DNA of 64,000 nucleotides, from positions 434,001 to 498,000 of the forward strand of contig JPHH03000021.1 of NCBI GenBank assembly GCA_000750105.3, in the 5' to 3' direction. Shown here piece after piece: positions 47,804 to 58,700 of this stretch. The notes beneath the pieces were generated by a model, which saw only the letters and a program-made list of their open reading frames with translations, was not told the origin of the DNA and did no database searches. This DNA comes from Tolypocladium sp. Sup5 PDA-1 (taxonomy: Eukaryota; Ascomycota; Sordariomycetes; Hypocreales; Ophiocordycipitaceae). The translations under genes were made by a program, and so were the position numbers. Every line of letters begins with the position of its first letter. Position 1 is the stretch's first letter.

Positions 47804-48358
47804 ATGCTCTTCTTCAGGTGAGCCACTGCGCGCTGCGCCCCCCAAGTGAAGCGCTTCTTTCGCAAAGGGGGCTCGTTTTACTCCATCACCATGGAGATGG
47901 TGTATTCCGGGGCACGTGGGACTGATGCGTCGGACTAGCTTCTTCAAAACGCTCATCGACCACGAGGTCACCGTCGAGCTCAAGAACGACATCCAGCTCA
48001 AGGGCACGCTGAAGAGCGTGGACCAGTATCTCAACATCAAGCTGGACGACATTTCCGTGGTGGAAGAGCTCAAGTACCCTCACCTGGTGCGTTTTGTTCC
48101 ACGTCCCCCGCCTTGCTGTCGCTTGGTGCCCCGCCAGGGCGCGGAGTGCTAACCTCGTGTGCGCTGTGCAGAGCTCCGTGAAGAATGTGTTTATCCGAGG
48201 ATCGGTGGTGCGATACGTGCATCTGCCTGCTGGGTCTGTAGATACGCAACTGCTGGAAGACGCGACGCGGAGAGGTAAGATCCCCGCGATGTAGTGACGA
48301 GACTCGGACGCTGACACGTACGACAGAAGCAGCGACTCAGCAAGCCAAGGCCAGGTAA
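47804..48358 (+). CDS. lsm2: U6 snRNA-associated Sm-like protein LSm2
   Basis: LSm2 is a subunit of the LSm2-8 ring on the 3' end of U6 snRNA in the nucleus and of the LSm1-7 ring in cytoplasmic mRNA decay. Exons are 47804-47817 (14 bases, MLFF plus two bases), 47939-48086, 48172-48274 and 48327-48358. They join in phase to 98 residues, the usual length. The Sm1 motif is seen in VTVELKNDIQLKGTLKSVD followed by QYLNIKLDDISVV, and Sm2 in FIRGSVVRYVHLP. The start MLFFSFFKTL is diagnostic for LSm2. The tiny first exon is below the reach of simple ORF finding. Its stop codon is 245 bases from that of convergent pso2. Confidence 0.96.
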
Positions 48359-48603
48359 TTCGTTGGTGGACAAGCTCCTGTTGTGATGGGGATGGAGATA
48401 AGGCTCAGTTTGTCTGCTCGTCTTCCACATGCGCACCTTGAAGAACCAAGGCGGTTGGCATATGTGGTGAAGAAACTTGTGTAGTGAGGAATTACACGGC
48501 GTTGCGTCTATGGCAAAAATAGATAAGGGAGTACCAATTGCTCTTTGTTGGCTATCCAGTTACTCGACCATCATGCAGTGGGAGAGGAGAAATCCAGCTG
48601 ACC

Positions 48604-51111
48604 CTACCACCACGCGCCTCCACCTTTCCCCGGTTTCCCTTCCCATAGTTGCATCTTGTTATCCTCCTCATCCTGGCCTTCTATTAATGGCCGTACCAAA
48701 CCACCTCGTCTCCTCTCTGCCGTCCACCTATCAATCCAGCCCCTCATCCTCTTCCTGGACTGCTCGCTGCCCACGTTGACGGTGGGGATAACCCTCTCGA
48801 TCCTCAAGCACATCAGAAACATGGCCAATTCCCGGAAACTGCTATGCTCGGAATACGGAACACCGAAGCACATGGCTTCTTTGGTGCTGCCCCTCTGCGC
48901 GACGAAGTCCTTGCACGCAAATCTCGTCCTCCAACTCTTTCCATGAAGAAGCTGATCCGTGGGGATGCTGCTCGGAGACGTGTTGGCGCCCACCGACTTG
49001 CTGGTGCTAGGTCGAAAGTTCCAACCGCTGGGTCGGAAACCCACGATGCGACTGAAATGCGGCTTGTAGCTGCTGAGGTAATCCTGAAGCGTTTCGGCGC
49101 GGATCTCCATGAGCGACTGCATATGTACCTGGGCCTCGACAGGGTTCGAGGTGAGAAGAGACGCCAGTTCGGGATCGTCCAGTTGCTTGCAGAGCTTCAT
49201 CTTGGAAGGAGTTGCAAATATCTTGGAGCCTAATGCCTTGGCAATCGCGATGCAAATTCGCTCTTTGCCAATGGAATATGTTCCGCATATAACAAGCAGA
49301 CGCTGGCCAAGCTTCTTATAATTTTCCTTCGACGCACTGGTTTCCTCGGCAGCTTTGTCGCTCTGAAAGTACTTGCTCACGGCCGGCGTGCCGACTGCCC
49401 TTGCCGAACGCTCCCAAATGTCATCTTTGCAGTTGGGATCTGGTGACATTGACGCACAGAGTTCCGCGCAAGCTTTGATGACATCGTCTTGTGGAGGGAA
49501 AGAGTACCTCGGATTGAGATATGTCGTGTCGAGGTAACACATGTTGATTGTCTGCTGCTTTGTTTTCCCTGTGATCGAATCGACGACATCTGGCTTGAGT
49601 AGGGGGTGACCGACGTGCTCAGGACACGCACGGAAATCGCCGCAATGCAGTATGCGCTGCGTCCGTTTGTTGGGCCCTTTATCCAAGGGCTTTTGAAACA
49701 GGAACAAGGAACTCCCAGGGCAGTGGTTCGCGGCTATCATCGTAACCGTGGCGCCTGTCCCAGGGATGTCATAGGACTTCTCAAACTCCAGTTCGACAAC
49801 CCACTTGGACGTCGTGCGTAGCTGTTGCTTCACCAGGCTTCCAGTCACCTTGCTGCAGTAAATGGGGCCATGCCTCCAATTTCCTGTCAGCCCGATGTAG
49901 TGGTCGCTGTGGAAATGGCTTAGAAAGTAAGCCTCGCATCCTTTAACAGCCCCGTAGCGGAAAGCATCAACGCAAATGTTGAATCCGGGAATGATCTTGT
50001 AGAATGGACAAGTCCGTTCATATGCGGGCCGACCACGAGACGCATGTTCCGCGGCTGCTGCCGTGGCCCACGCCGAGTCCTCAGCCTTGTTCGACATGAG
50101 CTTGGAGAAAGCAGACTTGGCCTGCTTGTTGTTGCCGCCCAGCTCAAATGGGTTCGCCTGTCCCGGCCGTGGGACAGCAGCTCGAGCAAACCTCTTGCCT
50201 ATTTCAGCAGACTCGACTTCGGCGGCCTCTTTGGGCGGACTCTTCTCCCTCTTTGGCAGCGGAGTGGGATTGCCGTCCAGGCACGAGTTGACGTGACGTG
50301 TTGCATCATCTGCGGAGACGCCTGCCAGGCTTCCATTGCATATGGGACAGCTCTCCGTCATGGGGTTTTCGTCCGGAGGGTCGTCGCCAAAGTCTTCGCT
50401 GAGAAGTGTCCCCAATTCCTCGGCCTCGAGTCGAGCCTGTTCTCGCATGAACCGCATCTCCCGCATCTCTTCGCCTTCGAATTCGTCCAAGTCGAGATCG
50501 TCTAAGCCTGTAAACTCCCCAAGCTCATCGAATTGTGCGGGCGTTGAATCCTCCTGCTTGACAGGCGGGACCTCGTCTTTGGTATCGGGGTCGGGGTAGT
50601 CGACAGATTCGTGGGGTTCAGTGTCGACTTTTTCAGGAGGTCGAATTGCCGTACCAGCCTCTATGGGTATATGCGGCCCGTCTGGTTTATGGACAACATC
50701 GTTCTCGTCTTCATCTTCGCTATCGGAGTCCATTACGAAGGGAACCTTGATCCGAGGTTTTGGCTTCCTGTCTCGAGTGCCATTCTCGACGCTCGGTGAT
50801 ACTCGAGTTGGTGTCGTGTCTGTATGCTCTACGTTGTCTGCAGATGTATGTTGCTCGTCGCTCAGTCGTCTCTTTTTAACAGGCGACTCCGACTCGTTGA
50901 AACGGTGGTGGTCGTCGGCGGTGTAGATGTCTTCGTCTTGTGTTGTCGTTTCCGGAATCGCCCCAACAAAGAGCGATTCTTCCTGTTTCTGCGTCTTTTG
51001 GAAGAAGCTCAGAATGCTCGCATTTGGCTTGGCCGTTTTCTTGGAGAAGGACGCTCCATTCACCGGCTTTCTCGGCGTGTTCGGCCGATTGGTCTTGGTT
51101 GTCGTTACCAT
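48604..51111 (-). CDS. pso2: DNA interstrand-crosslink repair nuclease Pso2/Snm1
   Basis: Pso2/SNM1 is a 5'-3' exonuclease of the metallo-beta-lactamase/beta-CASP class that digests past DNA interstrand crosslinks. It is intron-free, 835 residues from ATG 51111 (MVTTTK, context ACA-ATG-G). The open frame extends 31 codons upstream but without an ATG. Residues 30-37 (NASILSFF) resemble a PCNA-interacting peptide with Asn in place of Gln. A UBZ4-type ubiquitin-binding finger has Cys255, Cys258, His273 and Cys277. The metallo-beta-lactamase metal site HFHSDH has His399, His401, Asp403 and His404. AANHCPGSS and LHCGDFRA follow, then the beta-CASP part with DTTYLNPRY. The C-terminal block FGVPYSEHSSFREL supplies the conserved late His. 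It complements FAN1 in the same repair process. Confidence 0.95.
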   Translation of the reverse strand: MVTTTKTNRPNTPRKPVNGASFSKKTAKPNASILSFFQKTQKQEESLFVGAIPETTTQDEDIYTADDHHRFNESESPVKKRRLSDEQHTSADNVEHTDTTPTRVSPSVENGTRDRKPKPRIKVPFVMDSDSEDEDENDVVHKPDGPHIPIEAGTAIRPPEKVDTEPHESVDYPDPDTKDEVPPVKQEDSTPAQFDELGEFTGLDDLDLDEFEGEEMREMRFMREQARLEAEELGTLLSEDFGDDPPDENPMTESCPICNGSLAGVSADDATRHVNSCLDGNPTPLPKREKSPPKEAAEVESAEIGKRFARAAVPRPGQANPFELGGNNKQAKSAFSKLMSNKAEDSAWATAAAAEHASRGRPAYERTCPFYKIIPGFNICVDAFRYGAVKGCEAYFLSHFHSDHYIGLTGNWRHGPIYCSKVTGSLVKQQLRTTSKWVVELEFEKSYDIPGTGATVTMIAANHCPGSSLFLFQKPLDKGPNKRTQRILHCGDFRACPEHVGHPLLKPDVVDSITGKTKQQTINMCYLDTTYLNPRYSFPPQDDVIKACAELCASMSPDPNCKDDIWERSARAVGTPAVSKYFQSDKAAEETSASKENYKKLGQRLLVICGTYSIGKERICIAIAKALGSKIFATPSKMKLCKQLDDPELASLLTSNPVEAQVHMQSLMEIRAETLQDYLSSYKPHFSRIVGFRPSGWNFRPSTSKSVGANTSPSSIPTDQLLHGKSWRTRFACKDFVAQRGSTKEAMCFGVPYSEHSSFRELAMFLMCLRIERVIPTVNVGSEQSRKRMRGWIDRWTAERRRGGLVRPLIEGQDEEDNKMQLWEGKPGKGGGAWW

Positions 51112-51731
51112 TGTGGCAATGACGTCTTGCGTTGTTCGAGGTGCATGGGCCGTCGCAGGAAAGGAAAGCAATTGTTTTGCAATGTAGTCCGTAGAGGGAA
51201 CCAAGACCGTCCAGGGGCGCGCCTAAGTGAGAGGTCCCGGGGATGGCATCGCATGTAAGAAGTACGTTTTTGCCCCATTCGAGTGGGTTGGGTTGGTGGA
51301 ACACGTCTGTCGCGCCTGGGGCAAATCCAGGGATCGCGAAGTCACATGGTCTGGTGAGGGGCTCACGCAAGCCACTATAAGTGTTGGCCAGGTGCTGTTA
51401 ACCCACTATCGCTAGCCAGTTGCAGACCACGCCGTGTTCCATCGTGTAAACCGACACACATTTCTACGGACTACAGAATCGCTCGTTAGATATGCCGACT
51501 CACTCCAGGCGCTCGTTGGATTCGAAACCCATGCGCGGTTTTTTTTCGTACTGAGGAGCTGAGCTGGCTCCTCGGCAGGAGGCAGAGACGATACGCTAGC
51601 CGTCTCAGGCTCAGCACTGAGCAGCGACTGTCCTCCCTCGCCGAGGCTCTGGCGTTTAGATAGCAGACTTCAACCTCCCTACTTTTGCGCAGCATCAATA
51701 TCCATATACTTATACGTCAGCTGTGCTCATC
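51112..51731. other. divergent promoter region, pso2 / DUF7053 gene
   Basis: 620 bases between divergent starts. It contains a T-tract (about 51540-51547) followed by two short hairpin-forming sequences: a 7-bp stem GAGGAGC/GCTCCTC near 51557-51578 and GCTCAGCACTGAGC near 51609-51622. An imperfect TTCGAAAC element near 51529 recalls a tRNA T arm but does not fold as one. Confidence 0.45.
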
Positions 51732-52307
51732 ATGTCATGTGAGTTGGCGATCGGCCGGCAGCGCCGGTGCAAGGGCTGACTTCCACCTCTGCCAGCCATG
51801 TTCAACACCACGGCCACGGTTCAGCACGTCACGCCGATACCGGCTGGAATTGGGCCCGAGAAGGGGGTAGAACTGCTCCAGGGCCACGAGTTCTTCATCC
51901 AATGCGACCCTCACATGATCAAGTATGAGCCCATCGATACTCCATCGGACCCAGAGCCCACGCTCCCCGATGGCCGTGGCGTCAAAGCCGTTGCAGCCCC
52001 AAAGTGCTACCAAGTGACGGACAAGGTTCACGCTCTCCCAGCAGGGCTCTGGGACTCCGACGTGGTGAGCACATACGAGTTCATCGACATCGAAAGGGGC
52101 GTGTTCGTCAGGATACGCTGTCCGCTGAACGTGTCCATGGAGACGGTGTGGGAGATCCGAGAGACCGAGGACGGGGGCTCGGAGCTGGTTGAGGACGTCG
52201 TCATCAAGTGCTCGAGATTCCTGCTTGGGGTCGTCAAGAGCACGTGCGAAACGGGGTGGAAGGGCATCCACGAGAAGATGGTTGGGAAGCTGGTGCAGAG
52301 TCCATGA
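51732..52307 (+). CDS. DUF7053 domain protein (fungal, START-like fold likely)
   Basis: The product is about 172 residues if a 7-base first exon (51732-51738, MS plus one base) is spliced with donor GTGAGT to 51796. Otherwise the frame begins at ATG 51798 and gives 169 residues. The splice is in phase and gives MSSMFNTTATV. The body matches the fungal DUF7053 pattern: an opening TPIPAGIGPEKGVELLQGHEFFIQCDPHMIKYEPI, a central beta-strand region including YQVTDKVHALPAGLWDS, the block VFVRIRCPLNVSMETVWEIRE, and a C-terminal helix VVKSTCETGWKGIHEKMVGKL. These single-domain proteins are thought to share a lipid-binding-type (SRPBCC-like) fold. The biological role is unknown, and I see no signal peptide or catalytic motif. 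Confidence 0.75.
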
Positions 52308-52898
52308 ACAACGCCATGCCGTGCTTGGAGTCCAGGGCATTCGAGGGTGAGCGCAGGCCGCGACACCCGGTGATGACGAGCGATTGTTTATGCCAGCGAC
52401 TGAGATGATGGGTGGATGGCCATGAGTGCAGCGATGTATAGAAGACTCTATCCGTAGAATAAACAAAATAGAAGCCTCGTTGACATGCCAGATCCATTCA
52501 CCAGCCACGCTTAGTTGGACTCGATCACGGTCCTCGCGTACCTACCTAGGTATGTTGGACGAAGCCTAAATGGAGGTGATCCAGTGGACTAGCAGGCGGG
52601 CTTGCAGTGAACAACGGCCCCCTGAGCGCGGAACCGCGGGGCGGCTAAACCTCGTGTGAACTAGCTGACCTGATACACTTACCTTATCGGACCCCCCCTA
52701 CGGAGTACCCTACCTTGCCTTCTTAATCCAACCTCAGCCGACGACCACTTTACAAACCCGACGGGATTTTGCCGGCTAGACCATCATGGTCGCGACAGTC
52801 ATCGACTTGATCGCTTCCTCATGATGTGAGAGCGACGATTTCCCGCGCTGTGAAATCCCGGACAGACCAAACGCGCTGCTTTGGGCCCATCGGCCGCA
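52308..52898. other. intergenic, kinase promoter
   Basis: 591 bases upstream of the kinase. One GTAC-type palindrome, TACGGAGTA, lies at 52699-52707. No coding potential was seen. Confidence 0.5.
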
Positions 52899-55418
52899 AT
52901 GGCGTCGCTTCAAGTGAGATGGCCCGAACTCTCGGTCACGAAGCAGAGGGCGCTCGAGGATGCCAAAAAGATGCAAAAGGCAGTCGTCGAGCAATGCGCC
53001 AAACTGGCCAAGGAAGCGCCTCAGTACCAGCTCTCCGAACTCATTGGCAAAGGCAGCTTCGGCCGCGTCTACAAGGCAAACTCGCAACAGACGGGCCAGC
53101 TGGTCGCCGTCAAGATCATCGACATCGAGGAGAGCGACACCCTCAACCCCAAGCTCGCCGACACGTACAGCGACCTCATCAAGGAAATCAGCGCGCTGCA
53201 GCTGCTGAGCGACAGCGGCGCCAAGAACATCAACCATGTCATCGAGGCCCTGCCTGTCGGGCAGTCCATGTGGGTGATCACCGAGTATTGCGCCGGCGGG
53301 AGTGTCGCGACGCTCATGAAGCCAACGTCGCCCGGCGGCCTGCAAGAGAAGTGGATCATTCCCATTCTGCGCGAAGTTGCCGAAGCCATGTATTGGGTTC
53401 ATGGCCAGGGAATCATCCACCGCGATCTCAAGTGCGCCAACGTCTTGGTCACCGAGGTTGGCGACGTCCAGCTTTGTGACTTTGGCGTTGCTGGCGTCAT
53501 CGAGACCAAGTTTGACAAGCGGACCACCTTTATCGGTACTCCTCACTGGATGGCCCCCGAACTCTTTGACCAGTCGGCCTCCTACGGTACCGAAGTCGAT
53601 ATCTGGGCCTTTGGCGCCATGGTCTACGAAATCGCATCCGGGCTGCCGCCAAACGTCACCGACGGCATCGATTTCTCCCGCCTGGGCAGCCACCTGAAGC
53701 AGCAGACGCCTCGACTTGACGGGGACCAGTATTCTGTGGGACTCAAGGACTTGATTGCCTACTGTCTGCAGCAGGATCCCACCAAGCGGCCCACCATCGA
53801 GCAGGTTCAGCGGCATGGGTACATCTTCAAAACTGAAGAAACTTATCCTGCATCGACGCTGGCCCATCTCGTCCGCGGCTTCAAGCTGTGGGAATCGCAA
53901 GGAGGCGACCGTCGATCCCTGTTCTCCGCTGGCGGCGCCCAAGGACTGTCCGACGTCTCCGCCATGACACTGGCCAATGACGAGTGGAACTTTAGCACCA
54001 CTGCTGCCTTTGACCAGCAGGTTTTCGACAATGGCGACGCCCAGGATGTCTACGATGTGTATGGATCCAACGTCGACTTCAGCCAGCAGACGTTTGAAGA
54101 GACGTCCCGCCCGCCAAAGGGAAAGTCTCGTCGACGCCCGCCACCACAACTGCCTTCCGTCAAGGCACCCCTGGAAAAGGTGTTTGATCCAAACACAATC
54201 TCGAATTACGAAGACAATTCCAGGGCCTATTACGGAAAGCTCTTCCAAGCCCCTGCCTCGGATCTGCCGCTACGAGACGAGTCTGCTCCGGCCGCGGACG
54301 TGCGCGAGTCCTTGATCGACCTGGATGCGTCCTTGCACGGCAGCGACTTGTCTCAGTTTGTGGACATGGACACCATTAAAGCTGGTGATCACCGCGCCTC
54401 GGTGGATTACGACTTTGGGGACGCTTCTCACTACGTCAAGGCGCCGCTAAGCGATCCTGCCGACGTCAACAACAACCGCCGCACACAAGATTGGAAGTTT
54501 CCAACCATGCCTCCTCCGGCCTCGGCCAACCCAGAGATGTTCAGGTTTCCCTTCACAGATGAGTCTTCGACTCCAGATACCGGGCGACCACCCCTTGTTC
54601 ATCACCCCACCGAACCGCTCCAGACCTCCATGGCGTTTAGCGATCTTGCTACCTCAAAGCCTAGCCCCGTCAACCGTGCTTCGGTTGGAAGCCTGATTGA
54701 TCTTGATATGAGTTTTCCGGACTCTGGGACGGACTATACTCGTCCATCGACGTCCCACTCGGATGTTGGATCCATTAGCGGCTCTGAAGTGGGCGGTGCC
54801 AACCCGTTCGAGTTGGAGAAGCACGCATCCCTTTACGTGCTGCCGAACGCGGCTCCTCGTGAACCGTCTATATACGTCTCCGATGACTCTGAATACGCAA
54901 ATTCTCTTGCGGATCTACCGGATCATTCGTCCGACAGCGAACAAACCCAGCGCCGGCCAGAAACCAACGGGCAACCTATCAACGGCGGCCGCCCTTACTC
55001 GTTGAGCGAGTTTGCCGACATGGACCCCGAGTCCATGTCGCCGCCGCAGACCGCTGCGCCCAGTGTAGCCCAGTTTCCTTCGTCGTTCCAGGAGCAGCCT
55101 CCCCAGGTCCAGTTCCCTTCGTTGTTGCAGGATCCGGCTCCCCAGGGCCAGTTCCCTTCGTCGTTCCAGGATCAGCCTACCCAGGGCCAGCTCCGCGAGC
55201 CTTCGCCCTACAACTATGCGAATCTGCCGCCGCTCCCCATCGGCCCATCCTCACGCGTCATGGAGGGCCGGGCATCCAACGAAGAGGTCAAGAACGAGCT
55301 GCGGCGCATGGCGATGAGTCTCGGTGATCATCTCAGCTATGCAAACTCGTACCTGTCTGGCTTACCGGTTCGGAGAGGGAGTATGACGAGGCTGGAACCC
55401 GTTGGGAATGGGAACTGA
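52899..55418 (+). CDS. Ste20-family germinal-centre-type serine/threonine kinase
   Basis: The product is an intron-free 839-residue protein from ATG 52899 (MASLQVRWPE). The six codons above it open only with TTG. A short helical N terminus leads into an N-terminal kinase domain at about 43-310. It has the P-loop IGKGSFGRV (49-57), VAVK Lys72, HRDLKCANVL with Asp176, DFG at 194-196 and GTPHWMAPE at 213-221, the Ste20-type activation segment. An N-terminal kinase domain with a long disordered C-terminal region is the GCK layout, as in Neurospora MST-1 or SID-1, Ustilago Don3 and fission yeast Nak1/Sid1. I cannot decide which orthologue. The tail is Ser/Pro/Asp-rich, with SLIDLD-like repeats and a three-copy FPSSFQ-QP repeat near residues 726-760. 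Conserved C-terminal helices (MAMSLGDHLSYANSYLSGL) end it. Likely roles are septation, polarity or stress signalling. Confidence 0.92.
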   Translation: MASLQVRWPELSVTKQRALEDAKKMQKAVVEQCAKLAKEAPQYQLSELIGKGSFGRVYKANSQQTGQLVAVKIIDIEESDTLNPKLADTYSDLIKEISALQLLSDSGAKNINHVIEALPVGQSMWVITEYCAGGSVATLMKPTSPGGLQEKWIIPILREVAEAMYWVHGQGIIHRDLKCANVLVTEVGDVQLCDFGVAGVIETKFDKRTTFIGTPHWMAPELFDQSASYGTEVDIWAFGAMVYEIASGLPPNVTDGIDFSRLGSHLKQQTPRLDGDQYSVGLKDLIAYCLQQDPTKRPTIEQVQRHGYIFKTEETYPASTLAHLVRGFKLWESQGGDRRSLFSAGGAQGLSDVSAMTLANDEWNFSTTAAFDQQVFDNGDAQDVYDVYGSNVDFSQQTFEETSRPPKGKSRRRPPPQLPSVKAPLEKVFDPNTISNYEDNSRAYYGKLFQAPASDLPLRDESAPAADVRESLIDLDASLHGSDLSQFVDMDTIKAGDHRASVDYDFGDASHYVKAPLSDPADVNNNRRTQDWKFPTMPPPASANPEMFRFPFTDESSTPDTGRPPLVHHPTEPLQTSMAFSDLATSKPSPVNRASVGSLIDLDMSFPDSGTDYTRPSTSHSDVGSISGSEVGGANPFELEKHASLYVLPNAAPREPSIYVSDDSEYANSLADLPDHSSDSEQTQRRPETNGQPINGGRPYSLSEFADMDPESMSPPQTAAPSVAQFPSSFQEQPPQVQFPSLLQDPAPQGQFPSSFQDQPTQGQLREPSPYNYANLPPLPIGPSSRVMEGRASNEEVKNELRRMAMSLGDHLSYANSYLSGLPVRRGSMTRLEPVGNGN
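55075..55190. repeat. degenerate ~42-bp tandem repeat in kinase tail
   Basis: Three near-identical units in the coding sequence give CAGTTTCCTTCG / CAGTTCCCTTCG words and the peptide pattern FPS-S/L-F/L-Q-D/E-P-Q. The high nucleotide similarity suggests recent duplication in a disordered segment. Confidence 0.75.
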
Positions 55419-55718
55419 GCATCTACTTCCCGTGCATGGATGCTGCATCGCACCAAGACGGACGGAAACGACTATATGGTAATGTAAGATACCAAACTAA
55501 ACTTATGTGTAGCATGATCTCACGCATTGGATTTGATGGGGGGCTATGGTTATGGGTGCTTCTGCGAGCCAGAAGCGGGCTGTCATTTCGAGCGCTTACT
55601 ACAATTTTTAGAGGGCCGGGCAAAGGGCATGAACATGGAGGTCATAGATTGGCAGTAAAATCAGTTTCCTGAGACAAGGACATCTTCAATTTCTGCCTAC
55701 GTATGTGAACATGAAATA

Positions 55719-58700
55719 TCAGGAGAACCCAATCATGTCCCCCACCAGCAAGGCCTGGTACTTCTCAATCGCCTCGCCCAGCTTGATGAGCACGCCCGCC
55801 GCCAACATCTTGACCTCATTCTCCTCGCCGCCATCATCACCCCTCGTCCTGTCGAAAACGCCGCTCACCCACTCCCTCGTCTCGACGACCTCCCTGCTCT
55901 GCTCCACGCACAGCCTGCGCATGTCCCCACCATTCACCTCGAGCAGCACCGCCATGGCGACGAACCAGCCCTTCATCGCGGCCAGGTCGCCCAGGACGTG
56001 GACCCGGACCCGGAGCAGCAGGTCCCAGAGCTCAGAGGTCAGCTGCGGGAGGGACAGCGTCGACGGGCCGGCCGCGTTGACGACGATGCCGAGGGTCTGC
56101 AGGTACAGCGAGAGCAGGGCCGGGTTGAGAACGACGGGCTTGGAGGAGCGGAGGGCGAGCTGGAAGTGCGCCGTGAGAGGGGAGAAGAAGCACGTGGCGA
56201 GCAGGGCGGCGGTTGTATTCGGGATGGCGCGCACGCGAGGCCTGGCTTTGGTCTTGGACTTGTACCGCGCTGTAAAGGTCTGGAGCTTTAGGACGTCGGG
56301 CCCGCTTGTCGCATCCGCTGCTTGGGCGGCCAGCGGTCCAAGGAAGGAGGACGTGAGAGACTGTGTGATGCCGTCGAGGGCGTTTGCAGGCAAGGCCTTG
56401 AGCTGGGACGAGGAGGGCTGCTCGGGCTGCTGAGATGAGTCGATGTAGAGCTGCTCAATTCTCTCCGGTAGCCTCTTGGAGGGGAACGAAGCCGCCGACT
56501 GGTACTCTGACGTGTCATAGCCAGCAAGCTCCCGGGCAGATAGTCCCAACGTAACGAGTACCGACGTGCGCTGAGAAAGCGAGTAGTCGCCCTCGAAAAA
56601 CGTACGAGCGAACCAGGGCGCCATGGACTTGGGCTGGGCTACCACGAGCGCCATCATTCCCTGTTGCCGCCTCTCTGCAAAGTCGTCCATGTCGAACTTG
56701 TCTTGCATGCCTACCAAGAGGCCTGCCAGCTCGTCAGCATGAGCGCTGACTTCAGAGCCATAATTTGCCTTTCGACGTATGAGCACCGGCGCCGTTTGCA
56801 GGGCCAGCTTCTGCTTGTCGTAGTTCTCTGAGTCGCGGAAGAAGGTGATCAAGTCGCGAATGTACACCGGAGCCTTGGGCTTGTTGCGTTGGACCAGCGT
56901 CGCGTCGTCATCGGAGTCTTCGGGATCGGAGCCTTTGGCATAAGGAACCAGGTCGTCGTCTTCGTCGTCTGAAGAGTCAATCTCCTCAATTATAGCCTTG
57001 GGAATCGTCGTGGTGACCGCTGGTCTAGGCTTGATCTTGGGTTTCCCCTTCGATCTTGTTGTAGTTGAAGTATATGGCGGGGCCAGCAACGCAGGCTTGC
57101 TCGTAGATAGAATAGAGTCAAATGGCCCCACAGGGTCAGAGACGCCGCTGAGCCCCTTGAACCATTCTGCTTCGTCCGTTTCCATTTCTTCCATGTGAAA
57201 GTCGAGTTTCTTGGACCTGTTGTCAAGCAATGCGGACAGGGACTCCCCAGCTGCCATTCCTAGGAAGCGCGCCCTTGCCTGCGTTGCCGCTATTCGATTT
57301 GATATCGCAGTCAAATACGTGCCCGATCTCAGCAGCAAGGTCAACTTGATGGGCGACAGCCTTGCTACGTATCCTGCGCTGAGGAGTAGGACCTGGGCGT
57401 GTGCTAGGCCAGTTGTCAGAGGTTGCCAATGGTGTTCGTAAAGGTTCAACTTACCTTCTTGCTGGAGTATTGCGGCGTGCTTGATATAGAGCTGGTCCCC
57501 AAACTGGGCCAGGCTCTTTTCCAGCACTGTTGTGATGGTCTCCTTATCCTCTGCAAGCACTGCAACGACAGCGCGACGGACACCAACCCCATCTCCAAGT
57601 CCTGCCCCTGAATATGTAGTGCACCAGTTGACGAGATGGGTTCTCCGAGACTCGTCTCCAGCCACGACAGCGTCGATGATACCAGCAACTGCCGACACTG
57701 TGGCATTCGACTTGGAGTCGTCGAGATTGAGGTTGTTGAGGAACCGCTGGGACAAGTAATCCAGCAAGATGTGCATGATCTTCTTCGACCCCTGGATTTG
57801 ATGAAAGCAGACTTTCGAAAAGGCATGTTGCCGCCCCTCGTTGGACAGCAGAAGCTCGTCAATGAGGGTCTTTACTAAGCTCTCTGCGATGTGTAAGTAG
57901 CGGCTCACAGACACAGGGGGGAAACCTACCAGGGTACCCCAATCGCATTGCGCGTTGAAGCATATCAAAGCAGAATGAGAACTCATCCTCAGCTGGTTGC
58001 AGTTTCGCCCAAGACGCAAGATTCCGTCCGATCCATCTGCTGAACTCGACACCATCAGAAACCCATCGAGCCTCGGCCGAGAGCTCGTCCTTTCCCACAA
58101 CACTCGATGCTTCCGCAGCAGTCGATAAGATCCGCCCGTTCCCGATAAGCGACACCAAATGCTGAGATTGGACCTTCTTCAGCGTCGCATCTGCCAGGTT
58201 AGCAGCGGAGCAAGTCCAGATAGTCCGGATCGGATCGTCTCCCTTCAGTAAGGTAGCGAGTAGATCGAGAAACACTCCTAGGTTCAACTTGATGTCCGGT
58301 CGTTTGGACTCCTTGCTGCCAGTCTTGGACTCCTGAAGCAACGCCGTGGCATGCGCGATGACGGCGTTGAGACCAGTGACGCTTCGCAGACACCTGAGCA
58401 GAAGCTCGACATCATCCGGTCTCGACGAGGCAGCGCCAGCGCCAACATTCGTCGAGCCCTCCTGAAGCAACGTCCAGTAGTTGGGTGTAATCTCCGTCAC
58501 CAAGACATGGACAATGGCTGCGCTTTTGGGGCTCGGGACTTGGAGCTGAAATGCGCCGGGGGCCGGGGCATCGAGCGTGAGATATCGCAGGACGGCGGCG
58601 AGCGCGTCGTAGTCGGGCTGGCTCCTGAGGACTTCTAGAGCTTCGTCCGCTGACGAGATCTTTGAGGGAAACGTCACATCTTTTGCTCTCTTTGTCGGCT

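Noticed and set aside
51112..51204. 31-codon N-terminal extension of Pso2
   Set aside because: The extension begins with TTG, not ATG. The ATG at 51111 has a good context and matches the usual start.
51480..51550. Possible tRNA from TTCGAAAC followed by a T-run
   Set aside because: No acceptor stem and no D or anticodon arm can be drawn on either strand.
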